A stretch of DNA of 64,000 nt, taken from contig NZ_JAHLKM010000010.1 of assembly GCF_024449025.1 (NCBI RefSeq), positions 18,039-82,038 on the forward strand, written 5' to 3'. The stretch's first letter is position 1. Every line of letters starts with the position of its first letter. This stretch comes from Natronomonas aquatica. Its GTDB lineage: Archaea > Halobacteriota > Halobacteria > Halobacteriales > Haloarculaceae. Positions 25,170 to 33,417 of the stretch are shown in pieces. The translations under genes and the position numbers were made by a program. The notes under the pieces are model-generated. The model ran no database searches and was not told the origin of the DNA. It was given only the letters and a program-made list of their open reading frames with translations.

Positions 25170-28100
25170 GCAACCGCAGTTCGTCGACAACCGCGACGGC
25201 AATACCCTGTCGACAGCGATCAACGCCTATCTCTCGGATCTTGACGACACGCTCGCCAACGACCCCGACCTGGACGTCGTTACGGGCTATTTCAACCCAC
25301 GCGGGTACTTCTCGGTCTCCGACGGCCTCGAACACGTTGACCAGGTACGGCTCCTTGTCGGTGCACAGCCGAGTAACGAGGGCACGGAACGATGGCGACA
25401 GCCCGGAGATCCTCGAGACGAGGAGTACAACCAGAAACGAATCAACGAGTCGCTCCAGACGCTCGACCACAACCTCAAGCGTGACCGCGACCTGCTTGGA
25501 TTCTCTCGCCAAGTCGACGACAATCTTCAGGAGCTGGTCGATTTCCTCCGCAGCGATCGTGTCGAGGTCCGTCGTCACGAGGATCGGTTCATCCACGGGA
25601 AGGCGTACCTGTTCTCGGACAATCAGGGCGTTCTCGCGGGGTCGTCTAACTTCACGGGCGCGGGGCTAAATTCGAATCTGGAGCTGAACATCGGTGCGTA
25701 CAATCCTCACGTCACGGGTCAGGTTCAGGAGTGGTTCGACGACCTCTGGGCCGAAAGCGAGGAGTTCGATCTCGCCGCGCTGTACGAAGAACGGTTCGAA
25801 CCCTACGACCCGTACCTCATCTATCTGCGCGTCCTGTACGAGCGATACGGCGAAGAACTGGAAGAGGAGAAGGAAGAGGAGGACGGCATCAACCTCACGA
25901 ACTTCCAGCAGGACGCAGTGCGCCGCGCTAACGGGTTCCTCGAGAAACACGGCGGCGTCATCGTCGCTGATGAGGTCGGCCTCGGTAAGACATACATCGC
26001 TGGCGAGCTCCTCCGCCAGTACGTCAACAAGAATCGCCAGCGGGCGCTGGTTGTGGCACCAGCCTACCTTCGGGATGGGATGTGGACCCAGAAGGGTTCG
26101 GAGTGGGGTGTTCAGTTCGAAACGGTATCCTACGCTGAGCTCCGACGCGATCGGCAACTCGGCGGCGATCTGAACGTACTGAATCTTGACGTCGACGAGT
26201 ACCAACTGGTCGTTATCGACGAAGCTCACGCATTCCGAAATCCCGGCACTCAGCAGTCACACGCGCTCAGGACGCTCCTGCGTGGCAACCCACCAAAGGA
26301 TGTCGTGATGCTCACGGCAACACCTGTTAACAACTCCCTGTGGGATCTCTACTATCTCCTTTACTACTTCATCAAAAACGACGCGGCGTTTGCTAACGAG
26401 GGCATCCGATCACTTCGCGAGCGATTCAAGGCCGCCCAGTCGGAGGACCCGTCCGATCTGAGTCCGGACATGCTGTTCGACGTCCTTGACGAGACGACGG
26501 TTCGGAGAACTCGGCGGTTCATCAAGAACTACTATGAAAACGCCACGATGCCCGACGGGGAGGGTGGCTCTGTTCGGATTAACTTCCCCGATCCGAACCC
26601 GAAACGGGTTGATTACACGTTCTCTGATACCTTCGGCGACGCATACTTCGAGGACGTGTCCCGGGGACTGGCCGCTGGCGACCACGATGAAGCTGATCTG
26701 TCGCTGGCCCGGTATCGCCCGTCGTTTTACCTCGAAGGCGAAGAGGACGCATCAGAGCTCTCTCTCGTCGGACTGCTCCGCACGGGACTGCTCAAGCGGT
26801 TCGAATCGTCGAGCCGCGCCTTCGCCAATACGCTCCAGCGAATGGTGACACAGAACCGCGCTGCGGTTCAGCTTATGGAAGAAGGGTACTTCCCCGACCC
26901 TGATGCCATCGATGAGTGGGTAGAGATGGACAGCGATGCGGCATTTGATGAGACATTGGGTGACGCCTCCGATGGCCACATCCCTCTCGGTGCTGTCGAA
27001 GCTGACCCAGACCGGTTGCGTGCAGATTTAGAAAACGATATCGCCATTCTCGAACGATGGCGGGAGGGCGCGGCCGCAGTTGAGCGCGAAGACGACGAGA
27101 AGCTCCACGCTCTACGAGATGCGCTTCAGGATGTTGTCTCAGAGGCGCGTAATGATGCGCAGTCGGGGGAAGTGGATGAAGAGAATGTTGAGTCGAGCTT
27201 CCGACGCAACCGGAAAGTGCTGCTGTTCTCGTACTACGAGGACACCGTCGATTGGATCTACGAGTACCTGGAAGATGTCGTTGCCGAAGACGACGAGCTC
27301 TCGTGTTACGAGGGGCGGATCGCGGCGGTCAGCGGCGATGGGTCGAAGTACGAGGTAACACGTGAGCAGGCGGTTCATGGTTTCGCACCGAACTCTGGTG
27401 ACGCGCCGCCAGATGCGACGGACGAGTTCGATATCCTGATCTCGACTGACGTGCTCGCGCAGGGTGTCAATCTCCAAGAGGCCCGGACAGTGATCAACTA
27501 CGATCTCCCATGGAATCCGATGCGAGTCGTCCAGCGGAACGGGCGTATCGATCGGGTCAACTCGCCGCACTCGAAGATATTCCCGATCACGTTCTTCCCA
27601 GAAGATCGGCTCGACGATCTCCTTGAGCTCGAACATCGTGTTCGACAGAAGCTCACGCAGGCCGCCCGATCAATCGGTGTTAGTGGCGGCGTCATCCCGG
27701 AGATGGAGACGCTGAACCAGAACTTCGCGGAGCGTGTCGAAGACATCGGGGCGATCCAAGAGGAAGACACGGAGTTCTACGAGGAAGGTGGTGGGACTGC
27801 GGCCGCCTACTCCGGAGAGGAGTACCGTCAAGAACTCCGGAAAGGGCTCGAGACACGGGAAGATCAGGTTACCTCGCTTCCGTGGGCGGCGGGCTCGGGC
27901 TTCGTTGGCGACAACCCAGGTTACTTTTTCTGCGCACGGATTGGTGATGAGGTATTCATGCGGTTCCTCCCTGAAGGGATGGAGGAGGAGGACGAGATCG
28001 TTCAGGACACGCTCACGTGCTTGAAGCGAATCGAGTGTACCGAGGAGACAGAACGAACGCTCCCGGACACAATGCGCGATCGCGTGTACGATGCGTGGGA

Positions 28101-28524
28101 GACAGCCCGCTCAGATATCTACTCCCAGTGGCAAGAGCAGACTGACCCGCTGAACGTCCAGCCTGACATCCGGAAGCTGTTTCGTGAAGTCGGCGAGCAC
28201 TTGCGGGAGAACTGGCCGGACGACATGACACAAGACAGGCTTCAGGAGACGGTTGAAGCCGTTGAGGCTCCGTGGGGCCGGCGGTATGAACGCGAGCTCC
28301 GCGAAATATACGAGAACGAGGGCCTCGGTCCGGTTGAGAAGTCCCGACAGTTGGTCGAGAAAGTCGATGATCTCGGTCTTCAGCCGTTTGAAGCCCCAGA
28401 CCCACTTTCGCCGATTCAGGAAGACGAGGTCAAGCTCATTTGCTGGATGGTTGTCACTCCCGAAGAAAACGAGAGTGAGGATGACCGACCGCAGCTGATG
28501 AGTCAGGTGACGTTCGGAACGTAG
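25162..28524 (+). CDS. PLD-nuclease/SNF2 helicase fusion protein
   Basis: 1120 residues from ATG 25162, which overlaps the methylase stop. The N-terminal ~200 residues are a phospholipase D-type nuclease with HGKAYLFSD (near 145) and GSSNFTGAGLNSN. The SNF2 ATPase has DEVGLGKTYIA (near 271), VVIDEAHAFRN (near 353), LTATPVNN, ISTDVLAQGVNLQEA and QRNGRIDR (near 791). It should translocate on DNA and cut it when the site lacks the partner's methylation. The same parts occur separately in DISARM (PLD DrmC, SNF2 DrmD), but drmA and drmB are absent here. Confidence 0.85.
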   Translation: MTEQPQFVDNRDGNTLSTAINAYLSDLDDTLANDPDLDVVTGYFNPRGYFSVSDGLEHVDQVRLLVGAQPSNEGTERWRQPGDPRDEEYNQKRINESLQTLDHNLKRDRDLLGFSRQVDDNLQELVDFLRSDRVEVRRHEDRFIHGKAYLFSDNQGVLAGSSNFTGAGLNSNLELNIGAYNPHVTGQVQEWFDDLWAESEEFDLAALYEERFEPYDPYLIYLRVLYERYGEELEEEKEEEDGINLTNFQQDAVRRANGFLEKHGGVIVADEVGLGKTYIAGELLRQYVNKNRQRALVVAPAYLRDGMWTQKGSEWGVQFETVSYAELRRDRQLGGDLNVLNLDVDEYQLVVIDEAHAFRNPGTQQSHALRTLLRGNPPKDVVMLTATPVNNSLWDLYYLLYYFIKNDAAFANEGIRSLRERFKAAQSEDPSDLSPDMLFDVLDETTVRRTRRFIKNYYENATMPDGEGGSVRINFPDPNPKRVDYTFSDTFGDAYFEDVSRGLAAGDHDEADLSLARYRPSFYLEGEEDASELSLVGLLRTGLLKRFESSSRAFANTLQRMVTQNRAAVQLMEEGYFPDPDAIDEWVEMDSDAAFDETLGDASDGHIPLGAVEADPDRLRADLENDIAILERWREGAAAVEREDDEKLHALRDALQDVVSEARNDAQSGEVDEENVESSFRRNRKVLLFSYYEDTVDWIYEYLEDVVAEDDELSCYEGRIAAVSGDGSKYEVTREQAVHGFAPNSGDAPPDATDEFDILISTDVLAQGVNLQEARTVINYDLPWNPMRVVQRNGRIDRVNSPHSKIFPITFFPEDRLDDLLELEHRVRQKLTQAARSIGVSGGVIPEMETLNQNFAERVEDIGAIQEEDTEFYEEGGGTAAAYSGEEYRQELRKGLETREDQVTSLPWAAGSGFVGDNPGYFFCARIGDEVFMRFLPEGMEEEDEIVQDTLTCLKRIECTEETERTLPDTMRDRVYDAWETARSDIYSQWQEQTDPLNVQPDIRKLFREVGEHLRENWPDDMTQDRLQETVEAVEAPWGRRYERELREIYENEGLGPVEKSRQLVEKVDDLGLQPFEAPDPLSPIQEDEVKLICWMVVTPEENESEDDRPQLMSQVTFGT

Positions 28525-28585
28525 ACCTTGGGTGCTACTCGAATTAGGCGGGAGAATTATTTCCTTTCCTGGTGAATGGTAGCGT

Positions 28586-28852
28586 ATGCCATCAGATCTG
28601 ATCGAGTACGATGAGGATCATCGACGAGATGACCCGGGGCCTGACCGGCAAGGAGCATTCAAACGTGGGTGGGGTGCCGCAGTGAAAGGCGATGATGAGT
28701 CCTCACGATACAACGATGATCCAGAGTTAACCAATCTTACATGGGACAACTTGGGGTATCGGCTCGGACGCCTATTCGGCCCTACCTCAAAGGAACGGCA
28801 ACAAGAGCTATTCGAGTGGTGTGTTGCCCAGCAGGAGGAAGATACCGAGTAG
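28586..28852 (+). CDS. Hypothetical small acidic protein
   Basis: 88 residues (MPSDLIEYDEDHRRDDPGPD...). It has a central WGAAVKG and a C-terminal helix (SKERQQELFEWCVAQQEEDTE). It follows the PLD-helicase by 61 bp, with a TATA-like gaattattt at about 28552-28560, so it has its own promoter. Haloarchaeal islands often carry such proteins downstream of restriction genes; no function is known to me. Confidence 0.6.
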   Translation: MPSDLIEYDEDHRRDDPGPDRQGAFKRGWGAAVKGDDESSRYNDDPELTNLTWDNLGYRLGRLFGPTSKERQQELFEWCVAQQEEDTE

Positions 28853-29024
28853 AGCGGAAATCGATCCGGCTCTATGAGTAGTGAAACCGATAAACGGAAG
28901 ACCGAACCCATGCCACCACGGATGCCGGCCCGGGCTGCGATCAGTTCAAGAAACTTCCTCTACCATTTTGATCCCCCGACTACCATCAGCCGGTATCACG
29001 TCCAGCGGAGTCCGGTATCCTTTC

Positions 29025-29144
29025 TCAATTCTCTTCGACGTACTCACGCGCATTGCTGAAGAACGTCGACGGCATATAGAGGTCAGCAGGTTCTGCGGCT
29101 TGTTCGCGTTTGCTCCCCGTACAACTTACGGGCCCGATCTCCAC
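29025..29144 (-). pseudogene. Truncated DUF6884-like gene fragment
   Basis: From GTG 29144 the minus strand reads MEIGPVSCTGSKREQAAEPA then DLYMPSTFFSNAREYVEEN and stops. The CxxxKR ... A.DLYxxxxF pattern matches the N-terminus of DUF6884 proteins, but the rest (about 100 residues) is missing; a coding-like remnant in another frame follows. It lies in the 378-bp gap 28853-29230, in which a 61-codon plus-strand frame (28874-29059) is judged spurious. Confidence 0.45.
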
Positions 29145-29180
29145 ACCTGATGGTTCGAATATAAAATAACTAATCAGTGA

Positions 29181-29206
29181 GATGTTGGTTAACATCAACT
29201 ATTTAA
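29181..29206 (+). promoter_or_regulatory. Palindromic operator and TATA box
   Basis: GATGTTGGTTAACATC (29181-29196) is a perfect palindrome (GATGTT/AACATC) abutting CTATTTAA (29199-29206), which lies 25-32 bp before the ATG at 29231. The palindrome occupies the BRE region, so a bound repressor would block TFB/TBP. Confidence 0.6.
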
Positions 29207-29230
29207 CCCGAGTGAGCATCAGGTTCATTA

Positions 29231-30220
29231 ATGAGTCGCTGGGTTCCTTGGAGTAATCGCAACTCCGAAGTTGAGCAACGTATCCATCAAGAGTTTACTG
29301 ATACAGCGGCGAATCGCATCTCTTTCTCATTGAATCAGATTGCAACAAGAGCAGAGATTGCTGATGCATATACCGAGTACAGAACCGAAGTTGGAAAACA
29401 CGCCAACTACTTTGAAACGGCAAACACGAGCCCTGCAAAACAATCACTTGATAAGTTTATTTCAACAGAAGGCCACGATGATGTTCTTACTCTGATAGAA
29501 ATATTAATCAATGAGCTGTGGGAGGAGTCTACGTTATCTGGCGAAAACCATCCCATTGAAGAACTTCTTGATATTGATCACAAATTAAGACGTATTCTTG
29601 TTGAAGAAGGTATCTTACTACGGATACGCCCAGAAAAGAACGAAATAGAAACCTTTGCTGAGGCCCTCGGTAAGTATCGAGAAGCAAAGAACAGTAGCGG
29701 TTACAGTTCACGACATAGCAGCACTCCGTCTCGACCTGAGAAGCCATTTAATATCCATTTTGAAACGTTAGCTGATAAATCCGTAATCGAATCAGATCAG
29801 CAGCTTCGGGCGTTAGGAAAAAAAGGGAGGTGGGAAGAGGAAGTCAGCCCATATAATGAAGCATGGACTCAGTATCAAGATGAGCAGTTCTCGTATCTTA
29901 TAGCTGAAAAGCTATACAATAGTCTTGAAGCAGTTTTGATCAAAATCTGCGTTGAAGAGCGTGGCTGGAATAACGAAGGTGATGGTGTGAGTGCTTATCT
30001 AAATTCCATTAAGGACAACGGGTTGTTTGACCCTAATGAGGCAATGTTTGCTGAGTGGGAACAAGTCATCAACGGGCTCCAAATTGGTGTCCAGCGAACA
30101 GGTGGAGATAGAAAGCGACACGAAACCTTTGACCAAGATTATTCTATACTCTTGCTCCATCAGGTGGGAGCATTCCTTACCTTCGTTATAAACAGATACG
30201 AAGATCAGTATCCCAACTAA
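29231..30220 (+). CDS. Hypothetical protein with abortive-infection-like C-terminus
   Basis: 329 residues. The N-terminal ~170 are helical and unfamiliar; a Ser-rich linker (SSGYSSRHSSTPSRP) follows. The C-terminal ~120 residues (YNSLEAVLIKICVEERGW, then LHQVGAFLTFVINRYE) recall the Abi_C/HEPN-type helical fold of abortive infection proteins, but no clean R-x4-6-H motif is seen. It is strongly AT-rich and behind a palindromic operator, fitting a tightly controlled defence gene. Family assignment is weak. Confidence 0.5.
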   Translation: MSRWVPWSNRNSEVEQRIHQEFTDTAANRISFSLNQIATRAEIADAYTEYRTEVGKHANYFETANTSPAKQSLDKFISTEGHDDVLTLIEILINELWEESTLSGENHPIEELLDIDHKLRRILVEEGILLRIRPEKNEIETFAEALGKYREAKNSSGYSSRHSSTPSRPEKPFNIHFETLADKSVIESDQQLRALGKKGRWEEEVSPYNEAWTQYQDEQFSYLIAEKLYNSLEAVLIKICVEERGWNNEGDGVSAYLNSIKDNGLFDPNEAMFAEWEQVINGLQIGVQRTGGDRKRHETFDQDYSILLLHQVGAFLTFVINRYEDQYPN

Positions 30221-30712
30221 ATCACTTAGTTCGTTCTGTTTCACATTCCAATAGTAGAGGAGGTTCTATTAATCGGACAGATGTATGCCAACCAAGTCGG
30301 CAACCTGAGTTTCTACCGCTTCGAGAGGTGTATCTCGGTTTTATTTCCCATCAATATATTATTATTTATGGCCTCCAGCGTGAGTTGGCATACGCTCCTG
30401 CATAAACTCGATGTCCTCCTCAAAGAACCGACACTAATCACGCCCCTTGTCGCACAAGTGGTTTCGGATCAACGACGCAGGCTCAGAGTAGTATTATCGG
30501 AAGACCGAGGAGGTGCCACTCACAAACGGTTGGCCGGCACTCACAGTCTGTGTCTGAACTACCCCCTCTATTATCTCGCACGTACGTACCTATTTGCCAG
30601 TACGTACGGCCGCAGTCTCTTGATTTTCAAGATCATTTATATGCTCCAAAGAGACGACTATATTGATGATTAAGAGCAACCGACAGTTACCCCTCGCATC
30701 GACTCTAAGTAT
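30221..30712. other. 492-bp gap with gene remnant and inverted repeat
   Basis: CGTACGTAC (30581-30589) and GTACGTACG (30600-30608) form a 9-bp inverted repeat, itself built of GTACGTAC palindromes, a possible operator for the nuclease at 30713. On the minus strand (about 30362-30475) a coding-like remnant ends CRFFEEDIEFMQERMPTHAG and is interrupted by an in-frame TAG. The 130-codon plus frame at 30281-30673 lacks acidic bias and is not believed. Confidence 0.45.
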
Positions 30713-31246
30713 GTGGTAGTGTCGCAGATAGTATCGATCCCACCTCGACAAGTAAGATGGGCGAGACGCCACGCAGAGGCGCGTAACGAGTTCTACGAGG
30801 ATGAAACGGATTGGAATGATACCCGAGAGGGGAATCCGATAGAAGACAACTTCGTCGGGATCATGGGTGAACTCGGATTCGCCATCTACTATGATTTACA
30901 GGTAGACGCGAACATCTTTGAAATCTCGGATGGGGGTTCAGATTTCACTGTGCAGGTCAACAATGAAGTACGTGAGGTGGACGTGAAGACTCGACGAAAG
31001 TATCCTGATCGGCTCTGGGTCAAAGAACACGCGCTTGATGCGGACTATTATGTCTTGGCGTATATCGACCGTCCGGACGATCCGGAGACACTTGTGGGAT
31101 GGCGCGTTGAATTATTCGGCGGTGCATCAAGAGATAAATTGCAGGATGCGACACGCGTTGAGTCTGACTACGGGTTTTGGAACCGCTCTATTTTTATTGA
31201 GGATCTTGACGCACTTCCTGATCCAGAGTCGATCACCTTGGGTTAG
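30713..31246 (+). CDS. PD-(D/E)XK-like nuclease protein
   Basis: 177 residues from GTG 30713 (a second GTG is at 30719). GELGFAIYYD, then GGSDFTVQV and REVDVKTRRKYPDRLWV supply the Glu, Asp and D-x-K of a PD-(D/E)XK core at about residues 52-100. The protein is short, a single nuclease domain without a visible target-recognition domain. It is the last gene before attR, a usual place for cargo. It may be a restriction endonuclease or a mobile-element resolving nuclease. Confidence 0.6.
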   Translation: MVVSQIVSIPPRQVRWARRHAEARNEFYEDETDWNDTREGNPIEDNFVGIMGELGFAIYYDLQVDANIFEISDGGSDFTVQVNNEVREVDVKTRRKYPDRLWVKEHALDADYYVLAYIDRPDDPETLVGWRVELFGGASRDKLQDATRVESDYGFWNRSIFIEDLDALPDPESITLG

Positions 31247-31369
31247 TATCGCGTAGTCCTGTTCGGTAGGTAGTTATATAAAGAAAGCCGCTGAAATACG
31301 GATGTTAGCTACGATTAAGAAGCAAGAATAGCCGCTAACCGGCTCAAACGCCGGTTTAGGTGCGTTTGT

Positions 31370-31423
31370 GCTTAGGACGCTATCCCGTAGGGGTCCGCCG
31401 GTTCGAATCCGGTCCCGCGCACT
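31370..31423 (+). repeat. attR, distal copy of the attachment repeat
   Basis: 54 bp identical to 9317-9370 except for one base. It carries only the anticodon-loop-to-3' end part of tRNA-Leu; the 5' half is absent, so no tRNA is made. The surrounding 31247-31622 has no gene; a minus-strand frame at 31274-31555 is an artefact of the tRNA sequence. Confidence 0.93.
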
Positions 31424-31531
31424 GAACGGAAGACGACGAGCGTAGCGAATCGTCTGAAGCGAGAGAGCAGAACCGATTCGAACCCTGCAAGGAACGCGCA
31501 GCGAACGGCTGTGAGCGAGCATTTCTTGTTT

Positions 31532-31554
31532 CGGTTCGAATCCGGTCCCGCGCA
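31532..31554 (+). repeat. Third, shorter tRNA-Leu 3' copy
   Basis: CGGTTCGAATCCGGTCCCGCGCA-like sequence at 31532-31554 (T-arm loop to discriminator, 23 bp) repeats the end of tRNA-Leu 108 bp beyond attR. It is followed by ordinary chromosomal sequence. It is likely the attR of an older or tandem insertion whose body is now lost. Confidence 0.8.
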
Positions 31555-31622
31555 TGAGCGACCGAAGAGATCGTAACCGTTAGCGAACGAGTAGGTTCAA
31601 AACGCCCGGAGCGTCCGGGCAG

Positions 31623-33272
31623 TCAGTCGTCGTCGGGTGCGGCTTCCTCGGGGACGGATCCCTCGAGCAGCGACTCGTCGGTGTACTCTTTGCGAATGTC
31701 TTTCTTGGAGAACTTCCCGGTCGCGGTCTTCGGGATCTCGTCGATGTACTCGATGGCGTCCGGCAGCCACCACTTGGGGTAGTCCTCTCGCAACAGGTCC
31801 ATGATTTCCTCGTCGAGCCGTCCGGTGTCAGTTCCCCCGGTCGGGACGACGAACGCGACCGGCCGTTCCTGCCACCGTTCGTGGGGAACGCCGACGACGG
31901 CGGCCTCCGAGACGTCCTCGTGGGCCATGATCGCGTTCTCTAGCTCGACCGAGGAGATCCACTCGCCGCCGGATTTGATAACGTCCTTCGCGCGGTCGAC
32001 GATCTTGATGTAGCCCTCCTCGTCGACGGTGACGACGTCGCCGGTCTTCAGCCAGCCGTCCTCGAAGTCCTCCTCGTTGGCGTCGGGGCGCTTGAAGTAC
32101 TCCTGGGTGACCGACGGCCCCCTGACCCAGAGTTCGCCGAAGTCTTCGCCGTTCCATTCGACCTCCTCGCCGCTCTCGTCGATGACCCGCATCTCGAGGC
32201 TGGGGATGAGCATCCCCTGTTTGGCCCGGTGATCGAGCTGTGTCTCGTAGTCTTCGTCATCGAGGGTGTACTTGAGCTGTGCGGTCGTGCCGAGCGGCGA
32301 CATCTCGGTCATTCCCCACGCGTGGAGGAGTTCGACGCCGCGGTCGTCGAACCACTCGATCATCGATCTCGGGGCCGCCGAGCCGCCGACGACGACCGTA
32401 TCGAGCGCCGAGAGGTCGAGTTCGTTGTCCTCGGCGTACTCCATCAGTCCGAGCCAGACGGTGGGGACGCCGGCGGTGATCGTCACGCCCTCGTTCTCGA
32501 TGAGTCCCGCGAGGTCCTCCGGATCCGGAGAGGGACCGGGATAGACGTGTTTCGCGGCCGCGGCCGTCGCGGTGAATGGAAACCCCCAGGCGTTGACGTG
32601 GAACATCGGCACGACGGGCATGATGACGTCGTCGTCCTCCATCGGGATCCCCTGTGGCGTCAGCGTCATCATCGTGTGGCTCCACAGCATCTGCTGGGTG
32701 TACTCGACGCCCTTCGGGTTGCCGGTCGTTCCCGAGGTGTAACACATCCCCGCGGGCTGGTCCTCGTCGAGATCCGGCCACTCGTAGTCCGCCGAGTGCC
32801 CCTCGAGGAACGTCTCGTAGGGCGTCGCCTCGAGTTCCTCCGACCCCTCCTCGCCCATGACGACGAAGTCGACACCCTCGAACTCGGGGGCTTCGGCGGC
32901 CGCACCGGCGAGTTTCGGCGCCAGCGACTGGTCGACGAAGATCAACTCGTCGTCGGCGTTGTCGACGATGTACTGGATGTGTTCGTCGGGGAGAAGCGGA
33001 TTGATCGTATGCAGTTGAGCGCCCATCGAAGGGACAGAAAAGTACGTCTCGAAGTGGCGGTGGTGGTTCCAGCAGAACGTCCCGACGCGGTCGCCCTCAT
33101 CGATGCCGTACTCCTCTAAGGCGTTTGCCAGCATCGCCGTCCTGTCGTCGTACTCGCTGTACGTGTAGCGCTCTATCCCACGGTGGGTCCGGGAGACGAT
33201 CTCCCGATCAGGATAGAGGTTCGATGCACGCCACAGAAACGGTCGCAACGTCTGGTCGGTTCCGCCTGACAT
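31623..33272 (-). CDS. Acyl-CoA synthetase (AMP-binding, fatty acid ligase)
   Basis: 549 residues of the ANL superfamily. The P-loop-like CYTSGTTGNPKGVEYT, WGMTEMSPLGT, and the hinge YIKIVDRAKDVIKSGGEWIS are intact, and the catalytic Lys is in TATGKFSKKDIRKEY. It activates a carboxylic acid with ATP to an acyl-adenylate and then the CoA thioester; the sequence style fits medium or long chain fatty acids. First chromosomal gene after the element. Promoter-like AT-rich sequence lies at 33275-33320. Confidence 0.9.
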   Translation of the reverse strand: MSGGTDQTLRPFLWRASNLYPDREIVSRTHRGIERYTYSEYDDRTAMLANALEEYGIDEGDRVGTFCWNHHRHFETYFSVPSMGAQLHTINPLLPDEHIQYIVDNADDELIFVDQSLAPKLAGAAAEAPEFEGVDFVVMGEEGSEELEATPYETFLEGHSADYEWPDLDEDQPAGMCYTSGTTGNPKGVEYTQQMLWSHTMMTLTPQGIPMEDDDVIMPVVPMFHVNAWGFPFTATAAAAKHVYPGPSPDPEDLAGLIENEGVTITAGVPTVWLGLMEYAEDNELDLSALDTVVVGGSAAPRSMIEWFDDRGVELLHAWGMTEMSPLGTTAQLKYTLDDEDYETQLDHRAKQGMLIPSLEMRVIDESGEEVEWNGEDFGELWVRGPSVTQEYFKRPDANEEDFEDGWLKTGDVVTVDEEGYIKIVDRAKDVIKSGGEWISSVELENAIMAHEDVSEAAVVGVPHERWQERPVAFVVPTGGTDTGRLDEEIMDLLREDYPKWWLPDAIEYIDEIPKTATGKFSKKDIRKEYTDESLLEGSVPEEAAPDDD

Positions 33273-33417
33273 ATCGCTCCTCTACGATTGGTCGTAACTT
33301 CATTCTTTACAATGCGAAATAAGTAGCGCCCGGGTCGGCCGATTCCATGCGATGTCAGGGAATCCGAGCCGAACCGACGGGAAACGCCCTTCGGCGAGTG
33401 AGAGACAGTCCGGCCGG

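Larger units (their letters stand above)
9317..31423 (+). mobile_element. 22-kb integrative element inserted in tRNA-Leu
   Basis: The 3' 54 bp of the tRNA-Leu region (9317-9370) are repeated at 31370-31423 with a single mismatch. A tyrosine recombinase starts 40 bp after the tRNA. Between the repeats the base composition is visibly AT-richer, gaps are larger, and the genes are a recombinase, a homing endonuclease, a repressor, a helicase, restriction/methylation genes and small zinc proteins, in contrast to core genes on both sides. This is the classic layout of an archaeal tRNA-targeted integrated plasmid, provirus or genomic island. No capsid, terminase or conjugation gene was seen. Confidence 0.93.

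Noticed and set aside
25162..28524. DISARM system
   Set aside because: A PLD domain, SNF2 motor and methylase are present, but drmA and the DUF1998 drmB are absent, so the name is not justified.
12303..30530. 18-mer GTGCCACTCACAARCGGT at 12303-12320 and 30513-30530
   Set aside because: 17 of 18 bases match, but one such pair is expected by chance at a sizeable rate in 22 kb.
30281..30673. 130-codon plus frame
   Set aside because: Unusual composition for this organism, no start context and no motif; an opposite-strand remnant overlaps it.
31274..31555. 93-codon minus-strand frame reading GFEP and ARDRIRTGG
   Set aside because: It is the reverse translation of tRNA-Leu 3' repeats, a known kind of false gene near tRNA-derived att sites.
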